DNA of 32,533 nucleotides from an uncultured Olsenella sp. (GTDB lineage Bacteria > Actinomycetota > Coriobacteriia > Coriobacteriales > Atopobiaceae), in NCBI GenBank assembly GCA_900540955.1, contig UQIF01000025.1, forward strand, positions 1-32,533, read 5' to 3'. A program made the translations under genes and the position numbers. Shown in pieces: positions 23,168-31,499 of this stretch. Every line of letters starts with the position of its first letter. Within the stretch, counting starts at the first letter, position 1. The notes under the pieces were generated by a model that was given only the letters and a program-made list of their open reading frames with translations, did not search any database and was not told the origin of the DNA.

Positions 23168-24033
23168 GCAGCATGACAGACACGTCATTCGACCTGCGCT
23201 TGATTGACATATCGAAGCACTTCGACGGTTTCGACGTCGCCCACGTCACGCTCGAGGTCCCGCGCGGCTGCGTCGTGGGCCTCGTCGGGCGCAACGGAGC
23301 CGGAAAGACCACCCTCATGCGAATGGCGCTGGGATCGCTCGCGCCCGACTCCGGCCGCATCGAGCGCACGGCCAAGCTCGGCGCGGTGAGCGCCGTGTGC
23401 CCCTACCCTTCGGAAATGACCGTACCCGACGTCGAGCGGATGCACCGACTCGCTTTCCCCGCATTCGACCGCGTCCTCTTTGCGAGAACCTGCGCGGCGC
23501 TCGACCTGCCGCTCGACGGCAAGCGGACCATCAAGGAGCTGAGCCGCGGCATGGGCATGAAGCTCCAGCTCGCGGCCGCCATCGCATCGGGCGCCACCTG
23601 CCTTGTGATGGACGAGCCGACCGCAGGCCTCGACCCCATCGTCCGCGACGACGTGCTCGACCTGCTCCGCCGTTGGATGGAACCGGGCGACCGCAGCCTG
23701 CTCATCAGCAGCCATATCACCGGCGACCTTGAGAGAATATGCGACCGGATCTCGATCATCGACAGCGGCCGCGTGCTCCTTGCCTGCGATATAGACGAGA
23801 TCGAAGGCCATATGGGCGTGGCACGCCTTCGCTCGGCGGAGCTCGAGGAGATCCTCGATGGCGAGCGCGCCTGGTCAGGAGACGGCCGCGCCCGCGTCCT
23901 GCGAGGCGACCTCAGCTGGACGCTGCTCGTCGACGACCGCGCGGCGTTTGTCCGCAAGCACCCCGGCCTCGTGTGCGACCGCGCGACCATCGACGACGTC
24001 ATGACGCTTCTGGTCAAAGGAGAAGTGAGGTAA
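23164..24033 (+). CDS. ABC transporter ATP-binding protein
   Basis: 289 residues. Walker A GRNGAGKTT (42-50), Walker B CLVMDEP (146-152), D-loop AGLD, and H-loop ISSH. The signature is LSRGMGMKLQ instead of LSGGQ, as in many drug/peptide exporter ATPases controlled by YtrA-type regulators. About 80 residues follow the nucleotide-binding domain. GTG at 23164 overlaps the gntR stop; ATG at 23173 is an alternative start. Paired with the following ABC-2 permease. Confidence 0.93.
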   Translation: MSSMTDTSFDLRLIDISKHFDGFDVAHVTLEVPRGCVVGLVGRNGAGKTTLMRMALGSLAPDSGRIERTAKLGAVSAVCPYPSEMTVPDVERMHRLAFPAFDRVLFARTCAALDLPLDGKRTIKELSRGMGMKLQLAAAIASGATCLVMDEPTAGLDPIVRDDVLDLLRRWMEPGDRSLLISSHITGDLERICDRISIIDSGRVLLACDIDEIEGHMGVARLRSAELEEILDGERAWSGDGRARVLRGDLSWTLLVDDRAAFVRKHPGLVCDRATIDDVMTLLVKGEVR

Positions 24034-24036
24034 AAA

Positions 24037-24741
24037 ATGCGCGCTTTGATGTTCTCGGACTGGTGCGTCGTAAAGAAATACCTGGCGCACTACTTGCTCA
24101 CATCGCTTGTGATCGGCGGGTTCACCGCCATGGGAAACGCAAGCGACCCCACCGCCATGGTCATCGCCATGACGTGCTGCATGTGTTATACGAGCTGCCT
24201 CTTTATCATGTTCGCGCTGTTCGGAGCCGATGACCGCGGTGAATGGGCTCGCGGGCGCCTGGAGCTTCTTCCCATCGGGCGCGCAGACGTGGTCAAGGCC
24301 CGCTACGGGATCATGGCGCTGGCGATCACGGCGACGATGGCGGCGGGACTCGTCGCCTCCCTCGTACTCGCCCTCGCCATGTCCCTCGTAAACGGGTCCG
24401 ATGCCAAGCAGCTCGGGCTTCTCTTTGCGCCCGAGCCCGCGTCGGCGTTTCTCGCGACCATAGCAAGCCTCTTCGCCATCCTCGCAATACAGATGCCCTT
24501 GGTTTTCTCCCTTGGGGTCGAACGCGGGAAAATCGCCGCGGTCGCGCCGCTCCTGTTAATCGCCCTTCTTGGGTTCGAGCAGTTCAGGGGGCCCGTCCTC
24601 ACCGTCGCAGGAAACCTTGCCGACGTGGCCGCCACGCTGCCGACGCCGGCAATCGCCCTCGGCATCCTCGGCGCCGCCGCTGCCGCCTACCTCACCTCGA
24701 TGCTCGTCTCGACGCGCCTCTACGCCCGCCGCGAGCTGTAG
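24037..24741 (+). CDS. ABC-2 type transporter permease
   Basis: 234 residues with about six membrane helices (clusters near 18-35, 42-62, 89-115, 135-155, 165-180, 205-228), the size of ABC2-membrane permeases paired with YtrA-type operons. It starts 3 bp after the ATPase stop. Substrate unknown; export of a peptide or antimicrobial is usual for the family, not shown here. Confidence 0.88.
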   Translation: MRALMFSDWCVVKKYLAHYLLTSLVIGGFTAMGNASDPTAMVIAMTCCMCYTSCLFIMFALFGADDRGEWARGRLELLPIGRADVVKARYGIMALAITATMAAGLVASLVLALAMSLVNGSDAKQLGLLFAPEPASAFLATIASLFAILAIQMPLVFSLGVERGKIAAVAPLLLIALLGFEQFRGPVLTVAGNLADVAATLPTPAIALGILGAAAAAYLTSMLVSTRLYARREL

Positions 24742-24811
24742 CGCGATCCTCGGGGCGCCTGCGCGACTCGATTGTCAAAAAAAGCATGTCCGACACGCGT
24801 TGCCCATTTAC

Positions 24812-24850
24812 GGGGAGAGGGCAAAACGTTCGCCGACTCCCCTCTTTTCT
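24812..24850 (+). terminator. possible terminator after the ABC operon
   Basis: GGGGAG (24812-24817) and CTCCCC (24837-24842) can pair, with an inner GGC/GCC pairing, and TCTTTTCT follows. Confidence 0.5.
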
Positions 24851-24904
24851 TCCCCTGCTCAGGCTGCTATTTTCGTTCAAGGTTATGCTTGGGAGAGGGG
24901 CGTA

Positions 24905-25159
24905 ATGCGCGAGATCGTGCGCCAGATCACCGACCCGTTGGGGTTTCATATACAGCTGGCCGTGCTCCTTGCCGGCGAGGCCCAGCGCTGGCGTAGCCGC
25001 GTGACGTTTATGCACGAGGGCCGCGCGGCCGACGCCTCGGACCTGATGGCGCTTCTTTCCATGGGGGTGCGCACAGGGGAGGCCGTGGTCGTCCGCATCG
25101 AGGGCGTCGACGAGGGCACCGCCGCCGAGGCCATCGATCGCCTCGCCCGCACCTGGTAG
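24905..25159 (+). CDS. HPr-like phosphocarrier family protein
   Basis: 84 residues, the length of HPr. DPLGFHIQLAVLLAGEA (10-26) aligns with the HPr site GLHARPAALL: the phosphorylatable His is kept but the following Arg-Pro is Gln-Leu. At the regulatory Ser46 position the protein has Asp (DASDLMALLSMGV against NAKSIMGLLSLGV). The remaining fold pattern (LLSMGV, AVVVRIEGVDEGTAAEAI) is typical. GGAGAGGGG precedes the ATG. No ptsI is adjacent. It may be a dedicated or regulatory HPr paralogue rather than the general carrier. Confidence 0.85.
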   Translation: MREIVRQITDPLGFHIQLAVLLAGEAQRWRSRVTFMHEGRAADASDLMALLSMGVRTGEAVVVRIEGVDEGTAAEAIDRLARTW

Positions 25160-25163
25160 CCCG

Positions 25164-25187
25164 CGCCAAGAAAACGCAGGCTCCAAC
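25164..25187 (-). repeat. 24-bp CTTAGCG repeat, cluster B copy 1 (degenerate)
   Basis: Minus-strand copy resembling 2029-2051, with several substitutions. Confidence 0.5.
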
Positions 25188-25194
25188 CCAATCA

Positions 25195-25218
25195 CGCTAA
25201 AGAATCCCGGGTCCCAGC
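25195..25218 (-). repeat. 24-bp CTTAGCG repeat, cluster B copy 2
   Basis: Begins CGCTAAAGAA on the plus strand and ends CCCAGC; faces the next copy to form a long imperfect hairpin with an 11-base loop. Confidence 0.8.
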
Positions 25219-25229
25219 CCTTACATCCA

Positions 25230-25253
25230 GCTGAGACCTGGGATTTCTTAGCG
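25230..25253 (+). repeat. 24-bp CTTAGCG repeat, cluster B copy 3
   Basis: GCTGAGACCTGGG followed by ATTTCTTAGCG; inverted partner of the copy at 25195. Confidence 0.85.
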
Positions 25254-25271
25254 CAATAGCGCCACATCAAG

Positions 25272-25295
25272 GCTGTAACCCGCCATTTCTTAGCG
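25272..25295 (+). repeat. 24-bp CTTAGCG repeat, cluster B copy 4
   Basis: GCTGTAACCCGCC followed by ATTTCTTAGCG; direct orientation with 25230 and 25313, period about 41-42 bp. Confidence 0.85.
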
Positions 25296-25312
25296 ACGAG
25301 GCCGTGCGGCCG

Positions 25313-25336
25313 GCTGGAACCTGCGGTTCCTTAGCG
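25313..25336 (+). repeat. 24-bp CTTAGCG repeat, cluster B copy 5
   Basis: Best-formed unit: the centre GGAACCTGCGGTTCC is itself a perfect dyad. The cluster fills the gap between the convergent HPr-like and metallophosphatase genes. Confidence 0.85.
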
Positions 25337-25347
25337 CCGCGCAACCG

Positions 25348-26157
25348 CTACTCCTCCTCGGAAATATCCTCGTAGAACTCGGCGCCGTCGTCCAGGCGCA
25401 TGATGCCGACCCGGCCGAAGCCCGCGCCGCCGGCAGCGCCGGCGTCGATATCCCAGCGGTCGGCCACGCCACCCGTGGTCTGGTCGGCGCCGACCTTGAG
25501 CATCTTCGCGCGGCCGTCCTCGTCGCGGAGCGGCTCATTGAGGTCTGCGCACAGGCGGTCGAGATAGGGCGTCGGCGTATGACCCGCGATGACGATCGGG
25601 CCCTTGCCCTCGGCGTCCACAAGCCCCGTGTGCGAGCCCCAGAACCCCTCGCGGATCCACAGGAGATCGTCAGGCGATTGCTCGGCAAGAAGCGCGTCGA
25701 GCTTCTGGTCGTCCCACGGCCCCTCGACCGTGACGGCGGACGGGTCGATGCCGGCGTGCACGAGCAGGTAGGGACGCTCCTCCACCGTCACGTGCGCACA
25801 GCGCGGCAGCGAGGCCACCCATCCCACGATCTCGTCGGCCTCGTCCTCGCTCAGCCCGGCGAGCGCCTCGGACGTCACGATCCCGCCGTTGATGCCCCAG
25901 TTCGCGGCGTTGACGGCATCGAGCTCGTCCTCGAGCTCGAGCATGCAGGCCATCATGAGGTCCTCGTGATTGCCCATAAGAACGTGGACGTTGGGCAGCG
26001 AGCGCACAATGGAGATCACGCCGAGCGGGTCGGGGCCGCGATCGATCATGTCGCCCAGGCAGTAGAAGACGTCGTCTTCGGACGGCGCGATCTTCTTGAT
26101 AGCGCGCGCGAGGGGCGCGGCGTGGCCGTGCACGTCGGAGAAAACATATGTGGCCAT
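25348..26157 (-). CDS. Calcineurin-like metallophosphoesterase (Ser/Thr phosphatase type)
   Basis: 269 residues. Dinuclear metal motifs in order: DVHGH (8-12), GDMIDRGPD (35-43), GNHED (62-66), VHAG and AGHTPTPY. The GD-xDRG/GNHE arrangement is that of PrpE/lambda-phosphatase and ApaH-like enzymes; protein phosphatase or diadenosine tetraphosphatase activity are both possible. Start at 26157 because GAGGAGG lies 6 bases upstream; the longer frame to 26226 has no ribosome site. Confidence 0.9.
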   Translation of the reverse strand: MATYVFSDVHGHAAPLARAIKKIAPSEDDVFYCLGDMIDRGPDPLGVISIVRSLPNVHVLMGNHEDLMMACMLELEDELDAVNAANWGINGGIVTSEALAGLSEDEADEIVGWVASLPRCAHVTVEERPYLLVHAGIDPSAVTVEGPWDDQKLDALLAEQSPDDLLWIREGFWGSHTGLVDAEGKGPIVIAGHTPTPYLDRLCADLNEPLRDEDGRAKMLKVGADQTTGGVADRWDIDAGAAGGAGFGRVGIMRLDDGAEFYEDISEEE

Positions 26158-26303
26158 CCGGACCTCCTCACATTCAAGCGAACCCATCAACCGGGCGTCA
26201 TCGTCTGACGTCGCCCGCGCCAGCACCTAGCTTACTTGTCTTGGCCATAAGATTACCGTTTGCCCCCGGCGGACTGCCAAACGGTACCCCCTAGCTCGAC
26301 GGC

Positions 26304-27275
26304 TCAGAGCCCCTGCCAGTCGAAGCCCCCGTCGGGGTCCACCGGCTCGCCCTCGAAGTTGAGGCCGCCTGTAAGCTCCGCCGCCGCCTTTCTGTCGAAG
26401 TCGCCGGAGAACATGGCGCCAAGGGCCGGAAGCACGCAGGCGCGCGCCTCCTCAAAGAGGTCCGCAAAAGACGCCTCCCGCACCTCGTGCGTGAACGGGT
26501 TCTCCCACGCGCGGCGCTCGCGGTTGTCGAAGTCCGAGGTCGCCTCCGCGCGGGCGCGATGCGCCATGGCGCCCACGAGCGAGTGGCCGCCGCGCACGAG
26601 GCGCTCGGCGTCGGCGATCGCCCTCGTCTTCACGCCGTGCGCCGAGTAGAGCACGCGCTGCGCAAGGCGGAACTCGTGCACCGCCGTCGAGAAGGTCCTC
26701 GGATCGATCGCGCGGCCGTAGGCCCAAAGCGACACATAGAAGTACACCTTGTCCACCGCGGCGAGCACGCGGCCGGACGCCCGCAGCACTTCTTCGTAGG
26801 GCCTGTACTCGCGGACCGTCTTGTGCTCGACGCCCCACAGCACCGCCTCGTCGAGGTCGCGCTCGATCTCGGCGTGAACGTACTTCTGGCTCGACGCGTC
26901 GAGGCCCGGGACGCCGGCCTTCGTGAGCCCGAGCTGCCAGTAGTACACGAACGGGTGGACCGCGCGATCGAGCAGGTAGTGGCAGGCAAAGCCCGCGACG
27001 TAGGCGCGCGCCGTCATGCGCTCGGCGCCCTCCAGGCGCTCGGCAGCCTCGTGCATGGCCAGAAGCAGGCGCGCCGGGCGGGCGGAGTGCATCACGTTGC
27101 CGAGGGGCTCCCATTTGCTCATAAGCGGGTCGACGCACAGATAGAACAGGGGGTCGGGACCCTGGTTTCCAAGCAGGAAGGCGCAGCGCTCGTCCTCGGT
27201 CACAAAGCCGAGGAGCTTCGCGGCGTCGTCGGCGACGCTCTTTCCAAAGAAATCGTGCGTAAGAATCGCGGGCAT
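26304..27275 (-). CDS. Zinc-dependent phospholipase C family protein
   Basis: 323 residues, no signal peptide. N-terminal THDFFG (6-11) and FACHYLLDRAVHPFVYYW (about 95-112) with spaced His/Asp residues, plus HAEIERDLDEAVLW, fit the zinc-dependent PLC/S1-P1-like helical fold found in many anaerobes. Without a signal peptide it is probably cytoplasmic and its substrate is unknown. Divergent from the UMF1 transporter; the 207-bp gap holds a hairpin at 27340-27359. Confidence 0.8.
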   Translation of the reverse strand: MPAILTHDFFGKSVADDAAKLLGFVTEDERCAFLLGNQGPDPLFYLCVDPLMSKWEPLGNVMHSARPARLLLAMHEAAERLEGAERMTARAYVAGFACHYLLDRAVHPFVYYWQLGLTKAGVPGLDASSQKYVHAEIERDLDEAVLWGVEHKTVREYRPYEEVLRASGRVLAAVDKVYFYVSLWAYGRAIDPRTFSTAVHEFRLAQRVLYSAHGVKTRAIADAERLVRGGHSLVGAMAHRARAEATSDFDNRERRAWENPFTHEVREASFADLFEEARACVLPALGAMFSGDFDRKAAAELTGGLNFEGEPVDPDGGFDWQGL

Positions 27276-27339
27276 CGGGTGTCCCTTCGACGGTTTTGCC
27301 TTTGATTATGCCCCACGAGGCCCCGGCGCGCGCCCGCAG

Positions 27340-27359
27340 GACGGCGAATCGGCGCCGTC
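27340..27359. promoter_or_regulatory. hairpin in a divergent intergenic region
   Basis: GACGGCG (27340-27346) pairs with CGCCGTC (27353-27359); outer bases CCGC/GCGG extend the stem with one bulge. It sits between two divergent genes, so it is not a gene-end terminator; function unclear. Confidence 0.3.
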
Positions 27360-27482
27360 TGCGGCATAAATGGCCTCTTTACCCAACCATTACTCGAGCT
27401 GCTCGTTATGTGCAAACGATGAAGGGTAACGTATCATCTATATGTTTCCGAAGCATTGGGTGCCCCTAGAGATGGAGAGACC

Positions 27483-28706
27483 ATGGCAAAACAGAAGTTC
27501 ACCCGTGCCGAGAAGAGCTGGATCATGTACGACGTGGGCAACTCAGCCCTGGTCCTTCTTGCCACGAGCGTCATCCCCATCTACTTCAGCTCGTTGGCGC
27601 CCGAAGGCGGCGTCGTCGTTGCGTGGAGCTACGCTGAGACCATCGCCTCTCTCATCATCGCGCTGCTCATGCCCATTCTGGGCTCCATCGCCGACATGGA
27701 GGGCATGAAGAAGAAGTTCATCGTGGGCTGCGTGGGCACGGGCGTCGTCGCCACCGTCGCCCTCGGCATCCCCACGAGCGCCATGGCGTTCCTCGTCATC
27801 TATGTGATCAGCTCGGTGGCGCTCAACTCCTCGATGGTCTTCTACGACGCGCTGCTCGTCGACGCGACGACCGACGACCGCATGGACGAGGTCTCCAGCC
27901 ATGGCTATGCGTGGGGCTACATCGGCAGCTGCGTGCCCTTCATCGCATGCCTGCTCATCGTGCTCAACTACGACAAGCTGGGGCTCGGCCTGCAGACGGC
28001 GATGCAGATTGCCTTCGCGATCACCGCCGCCTGGTGGCTCGTCTTCACGATCCCCATGCTCAGAGACGTCGAGCAGAAGCACTTCAAGCCGCGAGAGTCC
28101 GACGCCATCGCCAAGGCCATCGGCGGCATCGGCGGCACGCTCAAGGAGATGTGGGCCAACAAGGCAATCAAGTTCTACATGATCGCGTACTTCTTCTACA
28201 TCGACGGCGTGCACACCATCATCAAGCTCTCCACAAGCTACGGCACCGACCTCGGCATCGACGCGACACAGCTCGTGCTCGCGCTCCTGGTCACGCAGTT
28301 CGTGGCGTTCCCGTCGGCCATCATCTACGGCCGCCTGTCCAGCAAGCACGGCACGCGCCGCATGCTGCTCATCGCCATCGCGGCGTATTTCGGCATCACG
28401 CTGTTCGCCGCGCTATTCCTGCGCACCGCCACCGAGTTCTGGGTGCTCGCCATCCTCGTCGGCATGTTCCAGGGCGGCATCCAGGCGCTCTCGCGCTCCG
28501 AGTTCGGCAAGCTCTGCCCCAAGGAGCGCGCCAACGAGTACTTCGGCTTCTTCGACATCTTCGGCAAGTACGCGGCCATCCTGGGCACCTTCCTCGTGGG
28601 CACCTTCACGGCCATCAGCGGAAACTCCAGCCTCGGAGTCATGAGCATCGCGATCCTGTTCGTCATCGGCTTCGTGATGATGCTCAAGGTCCCCGAGCGC
28701 GAGTAG
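27483..28706 (+). CDS. UMF1-family MFS transporter
   Basis: 407 residues, 12 predicted membrane helices. The N-terminus SWIMYDVGNSALVLLATSVIPIYF matches the signature of the UMF1/Atg22-like branch (W--YD--NSA). Helices 9-12 include GMFQGGIQALSRSEFGKLCP, also typical. Atg22 exports amino acids from the yeast vacuole, but bacterial UMF1 substrates are largely unknown. Start at 27483 with GGAGAG upstream; ATG at 27456 is in frame but lacks a ribosome site. Confidence 0.9.
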   Translation: MAKQKFTRAEKSWIMYDVGNSALVLLATSVIPIYFSSLAPEGGVVVAWSYAETIASLIIALLMPILGSIADMEGMKKKFIVGCVGTGVVATVALGIPTSAMAFLVIYVISSVALNSSMVFYDALLVDATTDDRMDEVSSHGYAWGYIGSCVPFIACLLIVLNYDKLGLGLQTAMQIAFAITAAWWLVFTIPMLRDVEQKHFKPRESDAIAKAIGGIGGTLKEMWANKAIKFYMIAYFFYIDGVHTIIKLSTSYGTDLGIDATQLVLALLVTQFVAFPSAIIYGRLSSKHGTRRMLLIAIAAYFGITLFAALFLRTATEFWVLAILVGMFQGGIQALSRSEFGKLCPKERANEYFGFFDIFGKYAAILGTFLVGTFTAISGNSSLGVMSIAILFVIGFVMMLKVPERE

Positions 28707-28714
28707 GGGCGAGA

Positions 28715-28897
28715 ATGGGCGCACTGTTCGGCGGGATATCCGTCACGCTCGGCGGCCAAGACGATCGAAACGACGGAAAGAAGTCCGGCGGAAAGAAACG
28801 CGACGTCGAGCTCGACCTGTTCGAGGACCGCCGACGGAAGGACCCCGGCAAGAAGGGCGGCTGGGAGCCTTTCTCCGGCATCAGCATCAAGCTCTGA
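28715..28897 (+). CDS. 60-residue orphan protein
   Basis: Starts 8 bp after the MFS stop with AGGGGCGAGA as ribosome site, so it is probably co-translated. The ends are alike: LFGGISVTLGG near the N-terminus and PFSGISIKL at the C-terminus, with a highly charged middle (KKSGGKKRDVELDLFEDRRRK). No family recognised. It ends 2 bp before a palindromic repeat. Confidence 0.65.
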   Translation: MGALFGGISVTLGGQDDRNDGKKSGGKKRDVELDLFEDRRRKDPGKKGGWEPFSGISIKL

Positions 28898-28899
28898 AT

Positions 28900-28928
28900 G
28901 GGACAAAAGGGACGGGGGATTTCGTCCC
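28900..28928 (+). repeat. 29-bp palindromic REP-like element, copy 5
   Basis: One mismatch in the right arm (TTTCGTCCC). Inverted partner at 28965. Confidence 0.88.
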
Positions 28929-28964
28929 AAATTGTGGACGTAGCTGCAAACCTCTCCACAAGCT

Positions 28965-28993
28965 GGGACAAAATCCCCCGTCCCTTTTGTCCC
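28965..28993 (-). repeat. 29-bp palindromic REP-like element, copy 6
   Basis: Inverted relative to copy 5, 36 bases apart; the pair separates convergent genes. Confidence 0.9.
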
Positions 28994-29010
28994 AATCCGC
29001 GCAGCGGTGG

Positions 29011-30048
29011 CTAGAGCTCGACGAGCTCGCCGGTCTCGGCTGCCTGCTTGACGGCGTTCAGGCAGCGCAGCGTCTTGACGTTGTCGGCCGGTGTGACCAC
29101 AGGGGCCTCCTCGCGGCGGACGACGCGCACGAAGTGCTTGAGCTGCATCTTGTGCGGCAGCGCGGGGTCAACCGCGGGGATGTCCATCTGCAGCGGCTTG
29201 TGCCAGCTGGAGGCGCCGTCGTAGCTCATCTGGTGCAGGCGAGGCAGCGACAGCGCGCCCTTGGTACCGCCGATGAAGTAGGCGTCGGCGTCGAAGGGGC
29301 GGTACTGCGGGTCCTCGCGGGCAGTCGCCTCCCAGTTCCAGGGGCTAGCGGTGGCGTCGGAGATGGTCATCGAGGCGAGCGAGCCGTCGGCGAAGCGGAC
29401 GTTGACCACGGCGGAGTCCTCGGTCTCGAAGCCGCGCGCGGCGGAAGACTGCATGCCCTGGATGGCAACGGGCTCACCCAGCAGGTAGCGGAGCAGGTCG
29501 ACGTCGTGGACGAGGTTGACGAGGATCGGGCCCGCGCCCTTCTTGCGGCGCCACTCGACATCGAAGTACTCGTCGTTCTTATAGATCATGTAGTGGAAGC
29601 TCGAGACGGTAAGCTTTCCCAGCTCACCGGACTCGATGATCTGCTTGGCCTTCTGGACGAAGGGGTTGTGGCGGCGATGCTGGCCTACGAGCACGGGCAC
29701 GCCGGCGGCCTCGGCTGCGAAGGCCTCGGCGTCGGCGAGGTCGTCGGAGATGGGCTTCTCGACCAGGGGCACGATGCCGCGGCGGACGGCCTCGCGGGCA
29801 ACGCCCAGGTGCAGGCCATTGGGGGTGGCGATGATCACGCCGTCGGGCTTGACCTCGTCCATCATGGCGGCGGGGTCGGTGAAGAACGGCACGCCGGCGG
29901 CCTCGGCCGTGGCGCGGGCGCCCTCGAAGGCGTCGGCGATGGCCACGAGCTCGGCCTCAGGCTCCTCGGCCACGAAGCGGATGTGGTTTTTGCCCATGGC
30001 GCCGGCGCCGATAACGGCGATGCGGACGGGGGTCTGGTTCTCGGACAT
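29011..30048 (-). CDS. Gfo/Idh/MocA family NAD(P)-dependent oxidoreductase
   Basis: 345 residues. Rossmann motif AVIGAGAMGKNH (11-22) and EKPISDD near 96-102, the conserved catalytic-lysine EKP motif. The C-terminal alpha/beta domain carries the NLVHDVDLLRYLLG segment typical of myo-inositol/sugar dehydrogenases of the family. Start at 30048 with GAGAGGAG upstream. Downstream of an MFS and an SDR on the same strand, so a role in catabolism of a polyol, sugar acid or related compound is likely; substrate not assignable. Confidence 0.92.
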   Translation of the reverse strand: MSENQTPVRIAVIGAGAMGKNHIRFVAEEPEAELVAIADAFEGARATAEAAGVPFFTDPAAMMDEVKPDGVIIATPNGLHLGVAREAVRRGIVPLVEKPISDDLADAEAFAAEAAGVPVLVGQHRRHNPFVQKAKQIIESGELGKLTVSSFHYMIYKNDEYFDVEWRRKKGAGPILVNLVHDVDLLRYLLGEPVAIQGMQSSAARGFETEDSAVVNVRFADGSLASMTISDATASPWNWEATAREDPQYRPFDADAYFIGGTKGALSLPRLHQMSYDGASSWHKPLQMDIPAVDPALPHKMQLKHFVRVVRREEAPVVTPADNVKTLRCLNAVKQAAETGELVEL

Positions 30049-30064
30049 GGGAACTCCTCTCTGG

Positions 30065-30089
30065 GGCAAGAAGGGCGGCCCTTCTTGCC
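30065..30089. terminator. 11-bp perfect hairpin between MFS and oxidoreductase genes
   Basis: GGCAAGAAGGG (30065-30075) pairs with CCCTTCTTGCC (30079-30089) over 3 bases. It lies 17 bp before the Gfo/Idh start and 100 bp past the MFS stop; no T run follows. It may attenuate or stabilise the operon transcript. The first part resembles bases 62-73 (GGCAAGAAGGGC). Confidence 0.5.
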
Positions 30090-30188
30090 AAATCGTCGAA
30101 TGAGGTGGCGCGCACCCGGCCGCGTAGCGTGGGGGGGTCGGCCGGGCCGCGCCGGAGGAAGGGGTCGTCGAGGGAAAAGGAGCCCGCG

Positions 30189-31442
30189 CTAGGCGGTCTT
30201 CTTCTTTCCGTCGGAGACCATCATGTAGACGGTGAGCACGACGGCGATGGCGGCAATCACGATGGCGCCGTAGAAGGACTGCTGGTAGGCGGCGCTGCCG
30301 GCCTCGGCGTGGTAAAGCACGGCCGTGATGGGCTGGCTAATCCAGGTGGAGGCGGCGTAGCCCAGGAACATGATCCCGTAGTTGACGCCCAGGTTGGAGG
30401 TGCCGAAGGCGCCACCGGTCAGCGGCGGGTAGATGACGAGCAGCGCGCCGAAGCTGAAGCCCAGAAGGGCAAGCGCCACGAAGAACATCACCTGCGTGAA
30501 GCTCATGGACATGATGACGAGGGCCACGATGGTCACGATGAGCGAGATGAGCAGCGATTTGTAGGCGCCGATCTTGTCGATGATCTGGCCGAACGAGAGG
30601 CGGCCGACGAGGTTGGCGCAGGTGTTGACGGACACGACCACGCCGCCGAGCGCGACGGCCGCGGCGCTCGCGGGGTCGGCGAAGAGCTGCACGGCCGCGA
30701 TGGACGCGACCTTGCCCACGAGCAGGGTGCCCGCGGTGGCGGCGAAGGCGAAGGTGACGATGAGGACCCAGAAGCGCGGGGTGCGGACCATCTCGCCGGG
30801 GGTCAGGTCACCGAAGGTGCCGGCGTGGGCACCCGCCGCGGGGGCAACATAGCCCTCGGGCAGCCAGCCCTTCTCGGGGGCCTTGAGGAAGAGGGCCGAG
30901 CCGAGGATCGTGACCAGGAAGATCACACCGAGGGCCTTGAGGGCGCCGAAGATGCCGAGCGCCGGGATGAGCAGCGACGCGAGCACGGGCGACAGAACGG
31001 CGGGGCCGGCGGTAGAGGCGGCGAGGGTGATGCCGGAGGCGAGGCCCTTCTTGTCGATGAACCACTTCTGGCCCGTTGTGAGGGCGGGGTTGTAGCCCAA
31101 GCCGTTGCCGACGGCGGCGACGAGCGAGAACCACAGGTAGAACTGCCACGGCTCGGTCACGGTGCCGCACATGAACCAGCCGAGGCCGTAGCAGACGGCG
31201 GCGGCGATCACGATGTTGCGGGGGCCGATCTTGTCGGAGATGCGGCCGGCAAAGATGCCCGTCACGGCCATGACGGTCTGGAACACCGGAAACGCCCAGG
31301 TGAGCGCGCTCGACCAGTCGGGATAGACGGCGAGCAGGTTCTTGCTCACCACGGAGTACAGCGCGATGGAGCTGATAAAGAACATCGTGACGCAGGCGGC
31401 CGCCAGGACGGTGCCGCGGCCTTTGTTTGAAGTCTCGTTCAT
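30189..31442 (-). CDS. OFA-type MFS transporter (oxalate/formate antiporter family)
   Basis: 417 residues, 12 membrane helices. NGLGYNPALTTGQKWFIDKKGLASGI (about 136-161) and the late GGAFGTSNLGVNYGIMFLGYAAST are characteristic of the OFA branch, which exchanges small carboxylates such as oxalate, formate, lactate or related acids. Substrate unknown; a carboxylate or steroid-type acid imported for the adjacent dehydrogenases is plausible. 57 bp behind the SDR gene. Confidence 0.9.
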   Translation of the reverse strand: MNETSNKGRGTVLAAACVTMFFISSIALYSVVSKNLLAVYPDWSSALTWAFPVFQTVMAVTGIFAGRISDKIGPRNIVIAAAVCYGLGWFMCGTVTEPWQFYLWFSLVAAVGNGLGYNPALTTGQKWFIDKKGLASGITLAASTAGPAVLSPVLASLLIPALGIFGALKALGVIFLVTILGSALFLKAPEKGWLPEGYVAPAAGAHAGTFGDLTPGEMVRTPRFWVLIVTFAFAATAGTLLVGKVASIAAVQLFADPASAAAVALGGVVVSVNTCANLVGRLSFGQIIDKIGAYKSLLISLIVTIVALVIMSMSFTQVMFFVALALLGFSFGALLVIYPPLTGGAFGTSNLGVNYGIMFLGYAASTWISQPITAVLYHAEAGSAAYQQSFYGAIVIAAIAVVLTVYMMVSDGKKKTA

Positions 31443-31499
31443 TGGGTGCCTTTCTCGTTGCCCGGGGCAAGAAGTGCGTACGGGCAGCTTTTCCGTCGT

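Noticed and set aside
25164..25336. CRISPR array
   Set aside because: Units are palindromic, occur in both orientations, diverge from each other and have gaps of only 7-18 bases; no cas genes.
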